From: Fortiea sp. LEGE XX443
GTDB lineage: Bacteria > Cyanobacteriota > Cyanobacteriia > Cyanobacteriales > Nostocaceae
Assembly: GCF_015206815.1 (NCBI RefSeq)
Contig: NZ_JADEXZ010000016.1
Location: 1 to 64,000, forward strand
DNA length: 64,000 nt
Direction of reading: 5' to 3'
Shown here: positions 1 through 8,171 of the stretch, piece after piece
Numbering within the stretch: position 1 is the stretch's first letter
Layout: the number at the start of each line of letters is the position of its first letter
The notes under the pieces: model-generated
Database searches by the model: none
Told to the model about the DNA's origin: nothing
The model's input: only the letters and a program-made list of their open reading frames with translations
Translations under genes and position numbers: made by a program

Positions 1-50
1 GAATATAGTCGTTGCATTTGCTGCTCAATCTCGGATGAATACGGAGTCAT
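1..50 (-). CDS. Transposase, N-terminal tip only (runs off left edge)
   Basis: An ATG at 50 opens a minus-strand frame to the window edge, giving 16 residues that begin MTPYSSEIEQQMQRLY. From memory this resembles the start of transposases common in Nostocales (sequences that continue into SLSEKDRRRYAAIEA). Only the tip is visible, so family and intactness cannot be judged. The next 190 bases hold no gene that I recognise; a terminal inverted repeat was not identified. Confidence 0.45.
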   Translation of the reverse strand, partial: MTPYSSEIEQQMQRLY

Positions 51-244
51 AGAATCTCAGAATTCAGTGGGCATATTCTGCTTATTATTGCATGACCCAT
101 TTCTGGATCTTATTTAATCCTCGTTCCTAACTTACTGGATAGATTTTATATTGATGCGATTACAATGATCGCCAAGCGATATTCTGAGCGAGTAAATAAA
201 ATAGTAGGTTGGGTGAAGAGAAGCATAACGCAACAAAAATACAG

Positions 245-1633
245 CTAATGTTTGGTAAACAAATATATATTCTCTTGTTTATAAGCTAAACTGAATGCTT
301 GGTTACCTTGTAATTGAGAAATTAACCCAGAAGGAAATTCAGATTTATTTTTTGTATTTGTATTTAGTAGTATATATTCAAAATTATCAACATTATCTGG
401 TACTAAATTGATGTTAGTTAATTTAATCACTGGACGCTGGCTTAAATGGGGGGCTATTCTTGATGTCGTCAAAACACTTCCATGAGCTTGAACCAAACTA
501 ATAGCAATATTAAGAGAGCGTAGGTTTGGCAAATTTGAAAGATAACGAGTCACAAAAAAATCATATTTTGCTAGTAATAAAAATGACAATATAGACCAAA
601 TTAATAAAATCTGAGGCTTTAACCAAATTCTTGTTTTGTGTTTTTGGCAATAGCTAATTGACTGCAATAACCATACAATAATAAAAGGGAATATTTGTAA
701 TGAATAATGGTGAACTAAATCTCGCTGTGCTGAATAATCAGAAAGAATGTTGAGTAATAACATTGGTAAAGCTGGCAAAACAACCATTATTGATCGCCAA
801 TGTAACCCAATAATGACTGGTAGAATTAAAAGTAGATAATAAAATAGTGTATCTGGTGCAAAAAATTTTTCTAAAATTAAAGTAGGGTTGGTAATGATGT
901 TCCAAATAATTTGTGTAGGGGAAGCTCCAAGCGAACGATAAAATACAACTCCGCCCGCTTGACCACTTCGGAGCAGAGGAACAAGATAACCAATTGTTAT
1001 TAAATACCAAATTATTCCAGTAAAAATACATCCTAGACCATATAAACGACGGCGTTGAATTAGCCAGAGCCAAATCCCTAAAGCAATTACAGTTAAACTC
1101 AAAATATCTTTGCAACTTAAGGCTAAAGCAACAGCTATAATTAACTGCCAAGTTCGACCAGCAATTCCTGCCCACATTGCCCACAGTAATGATGGTATGG
1201 CTATCGCTTCTGGACGAAAGTCAGTGAAAAAGTTGATATTAAATAAAGCAGGATAAAGCAGATATGCCAGCGCTATAGTTCGCGCATAAGTAATAGACAA
1301 ACTATTTTGTAAACTCAGGGCATATATTGGTGCAGCACCAATTGCTAAAGCGATCGCCTGTATAGCAAATAGCCAGTGTATATTAGGATGAATTTTATAT
1401 AATAGAGCGATCACATACAGGATGAAAGCAGCATGATCTCCCAACAAGTGAAACCCAAAGAAAGATGAAATTGGGGGTAGTCCTTGACTAGATAAATACA
1501 CCCATTGGTCAAAAACTGCTAAATCAAGGGCTGCTGATTGAAACAAAGCATGTCTGAGACTGCTACATACAAATAAAATTATGGCACTTACACCCATCAT
1601 CCAAAATACAGTTTTACTTCCTGGCGATCGCAT
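245..1633 (-). CDS. DUF2079 family polytopic membrane protein
   Basis: The 462-residue product is strongly hydrophobic, with about ten to twelve predicted membrane segments. The N-terminal part carries the DUF2079 pattern: DLAVFDQ at residues 37-43, then LGDH at 64-67 and a GAAPIYAL stretch near 98-105. Members are predicted integral membrane proteins of unknown activity, with a layout reminiscent of GT-C glycosyltransferases and mannosyltransferases; that link is inference. The start is an ATG placed within a HIP1-rich leader. A methyltransferase gene on the same strand lies 44 bases upstream, and the two probably form a transcription unit; such pairs are often linked to cell-surface glycan or lipid modification. 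Confidence 0.8.
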   Translation of the reverse strand: MRSPGSKTVFWMMGVSAIILFVCSSLRHALFQSAALDLAVFDQWVYLSSQGLPPISSFFGFHLLGDHAAFILYVIALLYKIHPNIHWLFAIQAIALAIGAAPIYALSLQNSLSITYARTIALAYLLYPALFNINFFTDFRPEAIAIPSLLWAMWAGIAGRTWQLIIAVALALSCKDILSLTVIALGIWLWLIQRRRLYGLGCIFTGIIWYLITIGYLVPLLRSGQAGGVVFYRSLGASPTQIIWNIITNPTLILEKFFAPDTLFYYLLLILPVIIGLHWRSIMVVLPALPMLLLNILSDYSAQRDLVHHYSLQIFPFIIVWLLQSISYCQKHKTRIWLKPQILLIWSILSFLLLAKYDFFVTRYLSNLPNLRSLNIAISLVQAHGSVLTTSRIAPHLSQRPVIKLTNINLVPDNVDNFEYILLNTNTKNKSEFPSGLISQLQGNQAFSLAYKQENIYLFTKH

Positions 1634-1677
1634 AATATTCTTGAATTAGTTTTTTCTTAAAAAATATTGTCAAAATT

Positions 1678-2427
1678 TCATCGCGTTGATTTAGTTTTTT
1701 GGGCAAGCAGCACAGCAGATACACCAAAAGGTAGACTGACCCGATTAATTAAGTAACGTTCACTAGCGAATAAAAAAGTTAAAAACTTATTGATAGGTTT
1801 TGCCGGCAAAACCAAATCACTACTATCAACAGTATGATGATCAATTTTGAATAATTTTTTTAATAAACGTACTCCAGCGACCAGAGGAAATAACCAAGTA
1901 TTAAAATAGCTACCACAGCGGACAGTATAGCCAGCTTGTCTGACAACTCGCTTTAAATTTTTCAATGTATAACGACGTTTATGATGGTTAATTTCATCAT
2001 GGTAACTCCATAAAAATTGATAAGCTGGCACTGTAATTAATAACCAACTATTCGGATTTAATCTCGCAGATAATGCTTGTAAAGCAGCTAAATCATCATC
2101 AAGATGTTCTAAAACATCTAAAATCACAATTAAGTCATACTGGCTGGTGAATGGAATTTTATCAGGTAAGCTACCTAGTTTTACTGTGGTGACTAGGCGT
2201 TCATTAGCTAACTGACAAGCAGTTTCATCTAACTCCATCGCCGAAACTTGACCATAACGAGCCAGCATAGTTAAGTTGCCACCAGTGCCACAACCAGCCT
2301 CTAAAATTTGGGCATTTTTTGGCAGATTGAGTTGACAAATCACCTGTTCTACAATTCGGCGGCGACCCACAAACCACCAATGTCTATCCTCAACTGCGGC
2401 ATACTGTAGATAAAATTCTTTATCCAT
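1678..2427 (-). CDS. Class I SAM-dependent methyltransferase
   Basis: The 249-residue protein shows the Rossmann methyltransferase motif I ILEAGCGTGGN at residues 41-51, an acidic post-I strand (AMELDE) and a motif II/III region LIVILDVLEHLDDD in the middle. This is a Methyltransf_11/23-type fold. A basic patch (YHDEINHHKRRYTLKNLKR) follows; it is typical of methyltransferases found near glycosyltransferases and polyprenyl-lipid enzymes. The substrate is unknown. It is the upstream gene of a probable pair with the DUF2079 membrane protein. It is transcribed divergently from dxr, with a 195-base spacer that must hold both promoters. Confidence 0.85.
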   Translation of the reverse strand: MDKEFYLQYAAVEDRHWWFVGRRRIVEQVICQLNLPKNAQILEAGCGTGGNLTMLARYGQVSAMELDETACQLANERLVTTVKLGSLPDKIPFTSQYDLIVILDVLEHLDDDLAALQALSARLNPNSWLLITVPAYQFLWSYHDEINHHKRRYTLKNLKRVVRQAGYTVRCGSYFNTWLFPLVAGVRLLKKLFKIDHHTVDSSDLVLPAKPINKFLTFLFASERYLINRVSLPFGVSAVLLAQKTKSTR

Positions 2428-2622
2428 TCACAAATTTGGTGTCTGAGCAATAATCCCCATATTTTTACACTTTTCTGCACTGCAAATGAAGTCTTTTAAC
2501 TCAGCACAGGCTTGCGCCTCGTTATGCTAACAGCACTTTTCATGATTGATTGTGGCGATCGCTGTTATTTATGCGTCCCAAGCAATTTATAGTGAGAGTT
2601 GTCTGTAAATCCTTAAGCAATT

Positions 2623-3819
2623 GTGAAAGCTATTACTCTTCTTGGTTCCACTGGCTCAATCGGTACTCAGACTTTAGATATTGTCTCTCAGTACCCAGAT
2701 CAATTTCGGATTGTCGGATTAGCAGCAGGGAATAATGTAGAGATGTTGGCGGCTCAAATTCGGCAGTTTCGACCGAGTATAGCAGCGATCGCATCTGAAG
2801 ATAAATTACCAGCACTTCAAGCAGCCATCCAAGACCTCAATCCTCAACCTATTTTACTGGCTGGCATAGCCGGAGTAATTGAAGTTGCCCGCTATGGCGA
2901 TGCTGAGACTGTTGTTACAGGTATTGTTGGTTGTGCTGGTTTATTACCAACTATTGCAGCTATCGAAGCCGGTAAAGATATCGCCCTCGCCAATAAAGAA
3001 ACTTTGATTGCTGGTGGCCCTGTAGTTCTACCCTTAGTGGAAAAACATGGTGTCAAACTATTACCTGCTGATTCTGAGCATTCCGCCATATTTCAGTGCC
3101 TCCAAGGAGTTCCTAAAGGCGGCTTGCGTAAGATTTTGCTGACTGCCTCTGGTGGTGCTTTTCGTGATTGGCCTGTAGAAAAGTTGCCAGAAGTCACAGT
3201 CGCCGATGCTCTCAAACACCCCAACTGGTCTATGGGGCGGAAAATTACGGTAGATTCTGCTACTTTGATGAATAAAGGATTGGAAGTCATTGAAGCGCAC
3301 TTCTTGTTTGGATTAGATTACAACGATATTGAGATTGTTATCCATCCCCAAAGCATTATTCACTCATTAATTGAGTTGCAAGACACCTCAGTGTTAGCCC
3401 AACTTGGCTGGCCAGATATGCGTTTACCCTTGTTGTATGCTTTATCTTGGCCTGGCCGCATTTATACTAATTGGGAACGACTCAATTTGGTAAAAGCTGG
3501 TAATTTAACTTTCCGTGAGCCAGATCATCAAAAGTACCCTTGTATGCAGTTAGCTTACGCCGCAGGTAAAGCCGGTGGTTCGATGCCAGCCGTATTGAAT
3601 GCCGCTAATGAGCAAGCTGTGGCATTATTTTTAGCAGAGAAAATTAGATTTTTAGATATTCCTCGGTGTATCGAATCGGTGTGCGATCGCCATCAAAATG
3701 ATAACTGTGCAAATCCTTCTTTAGATGACATCTTGGCAGCAGATCAATGGGCAAGACAAGAAGTTTTAACAGCAACCAAAAATTTAGAAACTCACTCGCC
3801 AATGATTTCTCTGCACTAA
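2623..3819 (+). CDS. dxr: 1-deoxy-D-xylulose 5-phosphate reductoisomerase
   Basis: Converts 1-deoxy-D-xylulose 5-phosphate to 2-C-methyl-D-erythritol 4-phosphate with NADPH: the committed step of the MEP isoprenoid pathway, which supplies carotenoids, the chlorophyll phytyl chain and quinones. The 398-residue length is normal. Visible signatures are the NADPH-binding GSTGSIG (8-14), [10 protein letters not shown] (123-132), the metal/substrate loop [12 protein letters not shown] (147-158) and [21 protein letters not shown] around residue 200. The start is a GTG at 2623, giving the usual [15 protein letters not shown]-terminus; no strong Shine-Dalgarno site is seen. A hairpin repeat follows at 3860-3892 and may end the transcript. 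Confidence 0.97.
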   Translation: MKAITLLGSTGSIGTQTLDIVSQYPDQFRIVGLAAGNNVEMLAAQIRQFRPSIAAIASEDKLPALQAAIQDLNPQPILLAGIAGVIEVARYGDAETVVTGIVGCAGLLPTIAAIEAGKDIALANKETLIAGGPVVLPLVEKHGVKLLPADSEHSAIFQCLQGVPKGGLRKILLTASGGAFRDWPVEKLPEVTVADALKHPNWSMGRKITVDSATLMNKGLEVIEAHFLFGLDYNDIEIVIHPQSIIHSLIELQDTSVLAQLGWPDMRLPLLYALSWPGRIYTNWERLNLVKAGNLTFREPDHQKYPCMQLAYAAGKAGGSMPAVLNAANEQAVALFLAEKIRFLDIPRCIESVCDRHQNDNCANPSLDDILAADQWARQEVLTATKNLETHSPMISLH

Positions 3820-3859
3820 AAAGTCAGATATAGCATTTCTCAATCATTTCTATAAAAAT

Positions 3860-3892
3860 AGATCCACGACTTTTGTAACAAGTCGGGGGTCT
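3860..3892. repeat. Imperfect copy of the GATCCCCGACTT hairpin repeat
   Basis: AGATCCACGACTTTTG is followed by an arm complementary to its first part (CAAGTCGGGGGTCT). It matches, with a few changes, the perfect palindromes at 57351-57384 and 60355-60387. It lies 41 bases past the dxr stop codon and could work as a transcript end, although no T-run follows. The rest of 3820-4127 is AT-rich and carries no gene that I can support. Confidence 0.6.
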
Positions 3893-4060
3893 AGATATTA
3901 TCTGTGTATCATAAAATCATTTTGATTTTATAAATTTTGTCTAAAGAATAGCGCTACCCTAGAAATTTTTCTTTCAATTTCAGGTATTATTACCAAAAAA
4001 TAGTTTTCTAAATAAAAACGCTAAACATCCCACCCATACCAATCCTAAATCATTGTAAAA

Positions 4061-4093
4061 ATATCCCTGACTTGTTAAATAAGTCGGAGATAT
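4061..4093. repeat. Degenerate hairpin repeat upstream of small ORF
   Basis: ATATCCCTGACTTGTT is followed by AAATAAGTCGGAGATAT. This is a degenerate member of the same hairpin family as 3860-3892, with about two mismatched pairs in the stem. It ends at an ATG (4092) that opens the downstream small reading frame, so that ATG is more likely part of the repeat than a true start. Confidence 0.5.
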
Positions 4094-4127
4094 GAAACTC
4101 TCAAATAATTACCAATTACAAATTACT

Positions 4128-4325
4128 ATGATTCCTACGTTAATTATTGCTTGGATCATATTCACAATATTGTGGAAAATTGTCAAAACAACTGTGAGCA
4201 ATGCACTAACTATTGCCGCAATTATTGTTTTACTACAAGTGGGTTTTGGCATTACACCACAAGATATTTGGCATCAAATAATTCAGTTTGCCCAAACTTT
4301 GTCACAGATTCGTGTTAGTAACTAA
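4128..4325 (+). CDS. Small hydrophobic protein, unknown function
   Basis: A 65-residue product from the ATG at 4128 (MIPTLIIAWIIFTILW). The frame is open from 4092, but the extra 12 residues are encoded by a hairpin repeat and a heptamer-like AATTAC stretch, so the internal start is preferred. It has one clear membrane segment (about residues 3-20) and a second hydrophobic stretch near 30-45, then a more polar tail (GITPQDIWHQIIQFAQTL). The amphipathic, residue-balanced composition suggests a real small membrane protein. I do not recognise a function, and there is no convincing ribosome-binding site. Confidence 0.5.
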   Translation: MIPTLIIAWIIFTILWKIVKTTVSNALTIAAIIVLLQVGFGITPQDIWHQIIQFAQTLSQIRVSN

Positions 4326-4380
4326 TCAGAGTTCAGGAGAAAAATCCTAACTCCTAAATTCTGACTCCTAAATTATTGAT

Positions 4381-4814
4381 TAACGCGATGTGCGACTTAT
4401 TTTAAAAACCCCTCTCCAAACCTCTCCCCCTGGCCGCCTACTGTGTACACACAAGTAATATCTGCAAGGATTTCAGGCTTTATAGACCCCTTAAATTGTC
4501 ATTACGAGCGCAGCGATAGCAGAGCGTTCGCGTTAGCGTCTCGTAGAGAAGTAATCACATAATCCCCTGGTTTTGGCGATTGCGTCGTTCCTCCTCTCTA
4601 CGAGACGCTACGCGTAGACTTCGGTGTGAGCTCAGTCGAACGCTTGCTTCCCCGCAGGGGTACGCAATGACGTTCTCACAACCTAAAACTAGACGATGAA
4701 ATCAAGCGTTAGGCGTAATTTCGAGACTTGTGTGTACACGGTAGCTCACATGGAGAGAGGCTTTGAATTTTGCTCCCTGGGGGTTAGGTTTGAGAGAAAG
4801 TTGCACACCGCGTT
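4381..4814. repeat. Interspersed repeat, interrupted copy
   Basis: The ends TAACGCGATGTGCGACTT and AAGTTGCACACCGCGTT are imperfect inverted repeats of each other. They match an uninterrupted 139-bp copy at 57177-57315. Both copies contain AACCCCTCTCCAAACCTCTCC on the left and GGGTTAGGTTTGAGAGAAAG on the right. In this copy the middle is split by the 307-bp element described at 4438-4744. The repeat lies just past the stop of the minus-strand thioesterase gene. Confidence 0.75.
4438..4744. mobile_element. MITE-like element with 19-bp terminal inverted repeats
   Basis: The left end CTACTGTGTACACACAAGT (4438-4456) and right end ACTTGTGTGTACACGGTAG (4726-4744) are inverted repeats with one mismatch in 19. 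No reading frame of useful length lies inside, so it would need a transposase in trans. Internally, GCGTTAGCGTCTCGTAGAGA near 4530 and its near-complement TCTCTACGAGACGCTACGCG near 4596 form a fold-back stem. It sits inside the older repeat of 4381-4814, which proves it arrived second. No clear target-site duplication was seen. Confidence 0.7.
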
Positions 4815-4816
4815 GA

Positions 4817-5314
4817 TTAATTATTGTGTAATGCCGAAATCTTTGCCAAGGCATCTTTAACACTTACAGGTAACTGACGCATAATCTTACCCCTTTCCCG
4901 ATCTAATGCTACTAGGGTAACTTGAGCCGTGACATACAATTGCGCTCCATCAGGAGAGACAATTGCATAATCCCAGTTAATCCGAACGCCAGTCACTTCC
5001 GTCATGCGAGTTTTAACTATAGCTGACAGACCTAACTGAATTGAACGGTGATAGCGTACCGAAAGTTCTACTACTGGCAAATCACAGCCTAATGCCACTA
5101 AATCGGCAAATTCAATCCCGATAGAGCGCAAACACTCTACCCGTGCTTCTTCCATCCAAGTCAGATAAGTACCATGCCAGACAATACCTGCATAGTCAGT
5201 ATGATGGGGTTGCACTCTGACAGGATATTCAAACCAACTATCAAAGGTACGATTATCTAAAATTTCAATAGCATCGGTTGGTGGTAGTCCTGGGTTTGGT
5301 TGTGATTCAGACAT
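4817..5314 (-). CDS. Acyl-CoA thioesterase, hotdog fold (YbgC/FcbC type)
   Basis: The 165-residue protein matches the 4-hydroxybenzoyl-CoA thioesterase family. The active-site block HHTDYAGIVWHGTYLTW runs over residues 37-53, with the catalytic Asp at 40 and EEAR following at 55-58. The family hydrolyses acyl- or aroyl-CoA thioesters. In cyanobacteria one relative, DHNA-CoA thioesterase, serves phylloquinone synthesis, but this protein has an about 25-residue N-terminal extension and differs in sequence, so I leave the substrate open. The ATG start at 5314 is clear. The gene stands alone and converges on the repeat region at 4381-4814. Confidence 0.85.
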   Translation of the reverse strand: MSESQPNPGLPPTDAIEILDNRTFDSWFEYPVRVQPHHTDYAGIVWHGTYLTWMEEARVECLRSIGIEFADLVALGCDLPVVELSVRYHRSIQLGLSAIVKTRMTEVTGVRINWDYAIVSPDGAQLYVTAQVTLVALDRERGKIMRQLPVSVKDALAKISALHNN

Positions 5315-5753
5315 CTTCCAGTTTGTGAGCGACTATGGTTTTCCACATCTGGAATATCACAAAAATGAGACATTTATGTCATAAAAATGTCAAATTTATC
5401 CTGCGATCGCATAGCATAATTGTAATCACCGTCCTCCAAAGTCTCACTTACCTCACTCTGGCATCACAAATGCAGCAACCAAAAATCACATAATTTTAAA
5501 TGCCACGCAAAAAGATGCTGAGTTAATTCGCAATCTTTTGCAGGGTGACAGTAATTTATCCTCCAGATCACAGATGCACAACATCTGAAAAATAGTTTCT
5601 ACTATTTCATCTAACAACAGGTAATGGTGAATAGGTAATGGGGGATTAAAAATCCTGCCACAATTACCAATTACCAATTACCAGTGAGCAACTGTTAATA
5701 AGCGATCTACTCTCGGAGCTTGTGTGAAAGTAACCCATCAGATACAGGAATCC
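5315..5753. other. Intergenic region without a supported gene
   Basis: The stretch contains a HIP1 site near 5404 and a short heptamer array at 5662-5682. A 63-codon minus-strand frame at 5486-5677 runs through the heptamer array and shows no recognisable protein features. The region probably holds the promoter of the thioesterase gene and the end of the DUF1815 transcript. Confidence 0.5.
5662..5682. repeat. Tandem heptamer array, AATTACC x3
   Basis: Three perfect copies of AATTACC. Short tandemly repeated heptamers of this kind (STRR) are a hallmark of heterocystous cyanobacterial intergenic DNA. Confidence 0.8.
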
Positions 5754-6098
5754 TTAACTTTTTTTGGCTAAGGTTTTACCACTCGCATAAGCTGGTGCAG
5801 ATTGCTTAACAAGGTTTGCTAGTTCCTGTAACTGGTTAATTGCCTCTGCTCCTTCTAACTTCATTAATTCGCGGTCATCCCGCATTTCTGTCCAAGTAAT
5901 CCCATAATCGGATACCAAAAATCGAATCAGGTGGTTATTTCCCAGACTCACCATAAACGAAGCACTATTCATCTGGTCGCCACAGGTATAACAAGACGCA
6001 GGATAACCACGTCGTTCTAATACAATTGCCAAGGCTTGCAGGTTCATTACCAAGTCTTGAACGAATTGCCGATGTTGATGCGCTAGTCTCAGAAACAC
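5754..6098 (-). CDS. DUF1815 family protein
   Basis: A 114-residue protein of a cyanobacterium-specific family with unknown function. Recognisable segments are QHRQFVQDLVMNLQALA (about 8-24), the CYTCG motif (about 37-41), SFMVSLG and ITWTEMRDDRELMKLEG. The start is the GTG at 6098, preceded at five bases by a strong GGAGGA ribosome-binding site, which decides the start. The tail (SGKTLAKKS) is less conserved. It is a soluble, single-domain protein; the two cysteines of CYTCG could be redox active or metal binding, but this is speculation. No operon partner is evident. Confidence 0.85.
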   Translation of the reverse strand: MFLRLAHQHRQFVQDLVMNLQALAIVLERRGYPASCYTCGDQMNSASFMVSLGNNHLIRFLVSDYGITWTEMRDDRELMKLEGAEAINQLQELANLVKQSAPAYASGKTLAKKS

Positions 6099-7033
6099 TT
6101 TTGTCCTCCAGACACCACAGTCATTTTAGTCACTTTTATATTTTTTTTAGATTTTCTTACCCACTGGTATTGTAAGCTATCCATTACAATTCCCGGATAT
6201 GATTGCAGTAGTTAATTAACTACCTAGCTTAGGGTATTAGATAACTGTTAAGTTTGCCGTATCAAACTATTCAGTTTGCAAGTTTAATCTTTCAGACAGA
6301 ACTAAAAAAATTATTATTTCTTTATATATTTCTGTCACAAAAGATGCTATTGTGTACACTCCGCTTTAAGAGTAACCTAAATTTGCTACCAGTCAACCAC
6401 AGAAAAGCTACGGATGTTGTATTGATCAGTTATGTGTAGCCTAACCCATGACGGGCAGACGCTTTAATACCCTTTAATGTTCTTTACGGCTTTGTTTGGC
6501 TGGTGAATTTAGATGATCCTTGAGTCAAAGTTTGCTGTTGTCTAAGTGTTGGTTAATAATTGTCTACACCTCCTAGATAAATATATGGAGTTTGGTAGAA
6601 GAATTTGTAAATAATAGATGCTGAAATCCAGGAATGTTGATAGATTGCCAGAGAATTTTGATACAAGAATTTATTTGAAATACTAAAGTAATTTGACTGA
6701 ATGATTAAGTATAGTTATACTCCTTGAACGAAGAGAGCTTATTTTTACAGAAATTCTGTTAACCCATAATATTTGAGACTTAAAGCTTGTAACTCTAACA
6801 ATAGTTAGAGATCAATGCAACAAATCAAGATATAACTTTATAAAGTCTTTTTAATTAAAATCGAAATTTTATTTTATGGTGCGATCGCTTAACGTTCGTG
6901 ATCAAAGCGTGTAATAAACATTTAATCTGCCCTGGGTAGCGATCGCACTCAGTCAGTCAGTAAGAAAATTTACAGGTGTGTCATTGCGTCAAAATTTCTG
7001 GGTTCACAAACATTCCAGAGATATTACCTACTA
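6099..7033. other. Long AT-rich intergenic region
   Basis: About 930 bases without a supported gene. HIP1 octamers occur at 6881-6888 and 6939-6946. A 61-codon plus-strand frame (6254-6439) lacks a ribosome-binding site and any recognisable composition. I see no tRNA-like cloverleaf and no strong rho-independent terminator. An unrecognised small RNA cannot be excluded. Confidence 0.4.
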
Positions 7034-7540
7034 CTATCCAGGAAGTTGCTTTTTCAAAGCTTCTAAACCAGCCCATCTGTTATCAACAGGCTTCTCTGGA
7101 CTCTGATCATCACTACTCAAAATACCTGGACAATTGAAGTCACACAACTGACGCTGAGGCATTTCTAAGCACATCTGCTCATACAGCCATTCACTGGGAT
7201 AAAAATAGCCATTGGATGATATTGTTTCTAACAAGTCTTCCATCGCTACTTCCCGCTCAAGAGGCAAGTCTTGTGCCTGATTGGCATCCTCATCCAACCA
7301 AATAATTTCTTTAGTATTCACCGCTAATCGTTGGTTATACTGCTGCAAGCACCGGTTACATGTACAAGTAATAATAGTTTCTGCCTGACCAGACACTTCC
7401 AGGTAATTGCCGTGATGCTGCACACGGACGCGACCACGAACTTGTGTCAACGTTTCTAGCCCAGGCAGAAACTCTTTAACTTGAATTTCCTCTGTCCGCT
7501 CCGGGGCTTTAGTTAGCTGCGGAATAAAAATTGCGTCCAT
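7034..7540 (-). CDS. YceD/DUF177 family protein (23S rRNA accumulation)
   Basis: The 168-residue protein belongs to the YceD (DUF177) family, needed for normal accumulation of 23S rRNA in bacteria and plastids. The central beta-strand block (VRVQHHGNYLEVSGQ) leads to the family's cysteine cluster TCTCNRCLQQY with Cys 59, 61 and 64. More cysteines occur in CLEMPQRQLCDFNCPG and could complete a metal site. In many bacteria yceD sits next to rpmF. Here it closes the rpmH-rnpA-PH-yidC-jag run, 112 bases downstream of jag on the same strand, a cyanobacterial arrangement consistent with a ribosome-assembly role. Confidence 0.88.
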   Translation of the reverse strand: MDAIFIPQLTKAPERTEEIQVKEFLPGLETLTQVRGRVRVQHHGNYLEVSGQAETIITCTCNRCLQQYNQRLAVNTKEIIWLDEDANQAQDLPLEREVAMEDLLETISSNGYFYPSEWLYEQMCLEMPQRQLCDFNCPGILSSDDQSPEKPVDNRWAGLEALKKQLPG

Positions 7541-7652
7541 AGGATTTGTGAGACATCCTCACGAAAAGTAATGTTACCAATCAGCAATTGCGCTGATACT
7601 AGATTTTTAGTTTAGCTGTTAGAACAGTCAAATTAGGTTACTGGCAGAGCTT

Positions 7653-8168
7653 TCAGATTTCTGCCGCCGGACGAACAACCAAATGACGGTGTGGTTCTTT
7701 GCCTCGACTGAAGGTTTCTAAATCCGAAAATTCCTTCAAGAAGGTGTGGATTTGCCGCCGTTCAGCTGAACTAAGGGATTTGATTTCCACTTCTCTGCCA
7801 GAAGTTCGCACTTCGTTGGCAGCTGCTTCGGCTAAAGTGCGAACTTCCGCCTCTCTTTTAACCCGATAACCATTCAACTCAATGGTATAGGATGCTTGAT
7901 CTTCCTGTAGTTGGCTCAGATTAAGGACAGAATTAGCTAAATACTGAATCGCATCTAGAACAGAACCATCAACACCAATGAGAATTTGGATTTGCCCTGG
8001 GATCAAGTTGGTTTCATCAATCGTCAACCAGTAATTATCTGGTTCTGGGGAATCGCCATCTTGAGATTGGGATGTTTCTATGTTACCCCGAATCTCAGTA
8101 GATACACCCGTTAGTTCCAGCAGTGACTTTAACCACTGCTGACCTCGCTGCATGGAACTGTTGCTCAT
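7653..8168 (-). CDS. jag: Jag/KhpB-type RNA-binding protein (KH + R3H)
   Basis: The 171-residue protein has a linker rich in polar residues, a KH-like module around residues 45-110 (TNLIPGQIQILIGVDGSVLD, then NGYRVKREAEV) and a C-terminal R3H domain with ERRQIHTFLKEF and the ending GKEPHRHLVVRP. Jag/SpoIIIJ-associated proteins bind RNA and act with the YidC insertase locus. The long N-terminal Jag_N domain found in Firmicutes is missing, as is usual in cyanobacteria. Only three bases separate its start from the yidC stop codon, so translation is likely coupled. Confidence 0.88.
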   Translation of the reverse strand: MSNSSMQRGQQWLKSLLELTGVSTEIRGNIETSQSQDGDSPEPDNYWLTIDETNLIPGQIQILIGVDGSVLDAIQYLANSVLNLSQLQEDQASYTIELNGYRVKREAEVRTLAEAAANEVRTSGREVEIKSLSSAERRQIHTFLKEFSDLETFSRGKEPHRHLVVRPAAEI

Positions 8169-8171
8169 CTA

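Noticed and set aside
738-1184. 148-residue frame inside the DUF2079 gene
   Set aside because: Overlaps a convincing membrane-protein gene in another frame; composition is atypical.
4817-5314. Naming the thioesterase as DHNA-CoA hydrolase of phylloquinone synthesis
   Set aside because: The fold fits, but the N-terminal extension and sequence differ from the cyanobacterial enzyme I remember.
5486-5677. 63-residue minus-strand reading frame
   Set aside because: Runs through the AATTACC array and shows no recognisable protein pattern.
6254-6439. 61-residue plus-strand reading frame
   Set aside because: No ribosome-binding site, biased composition and no recognisable family.
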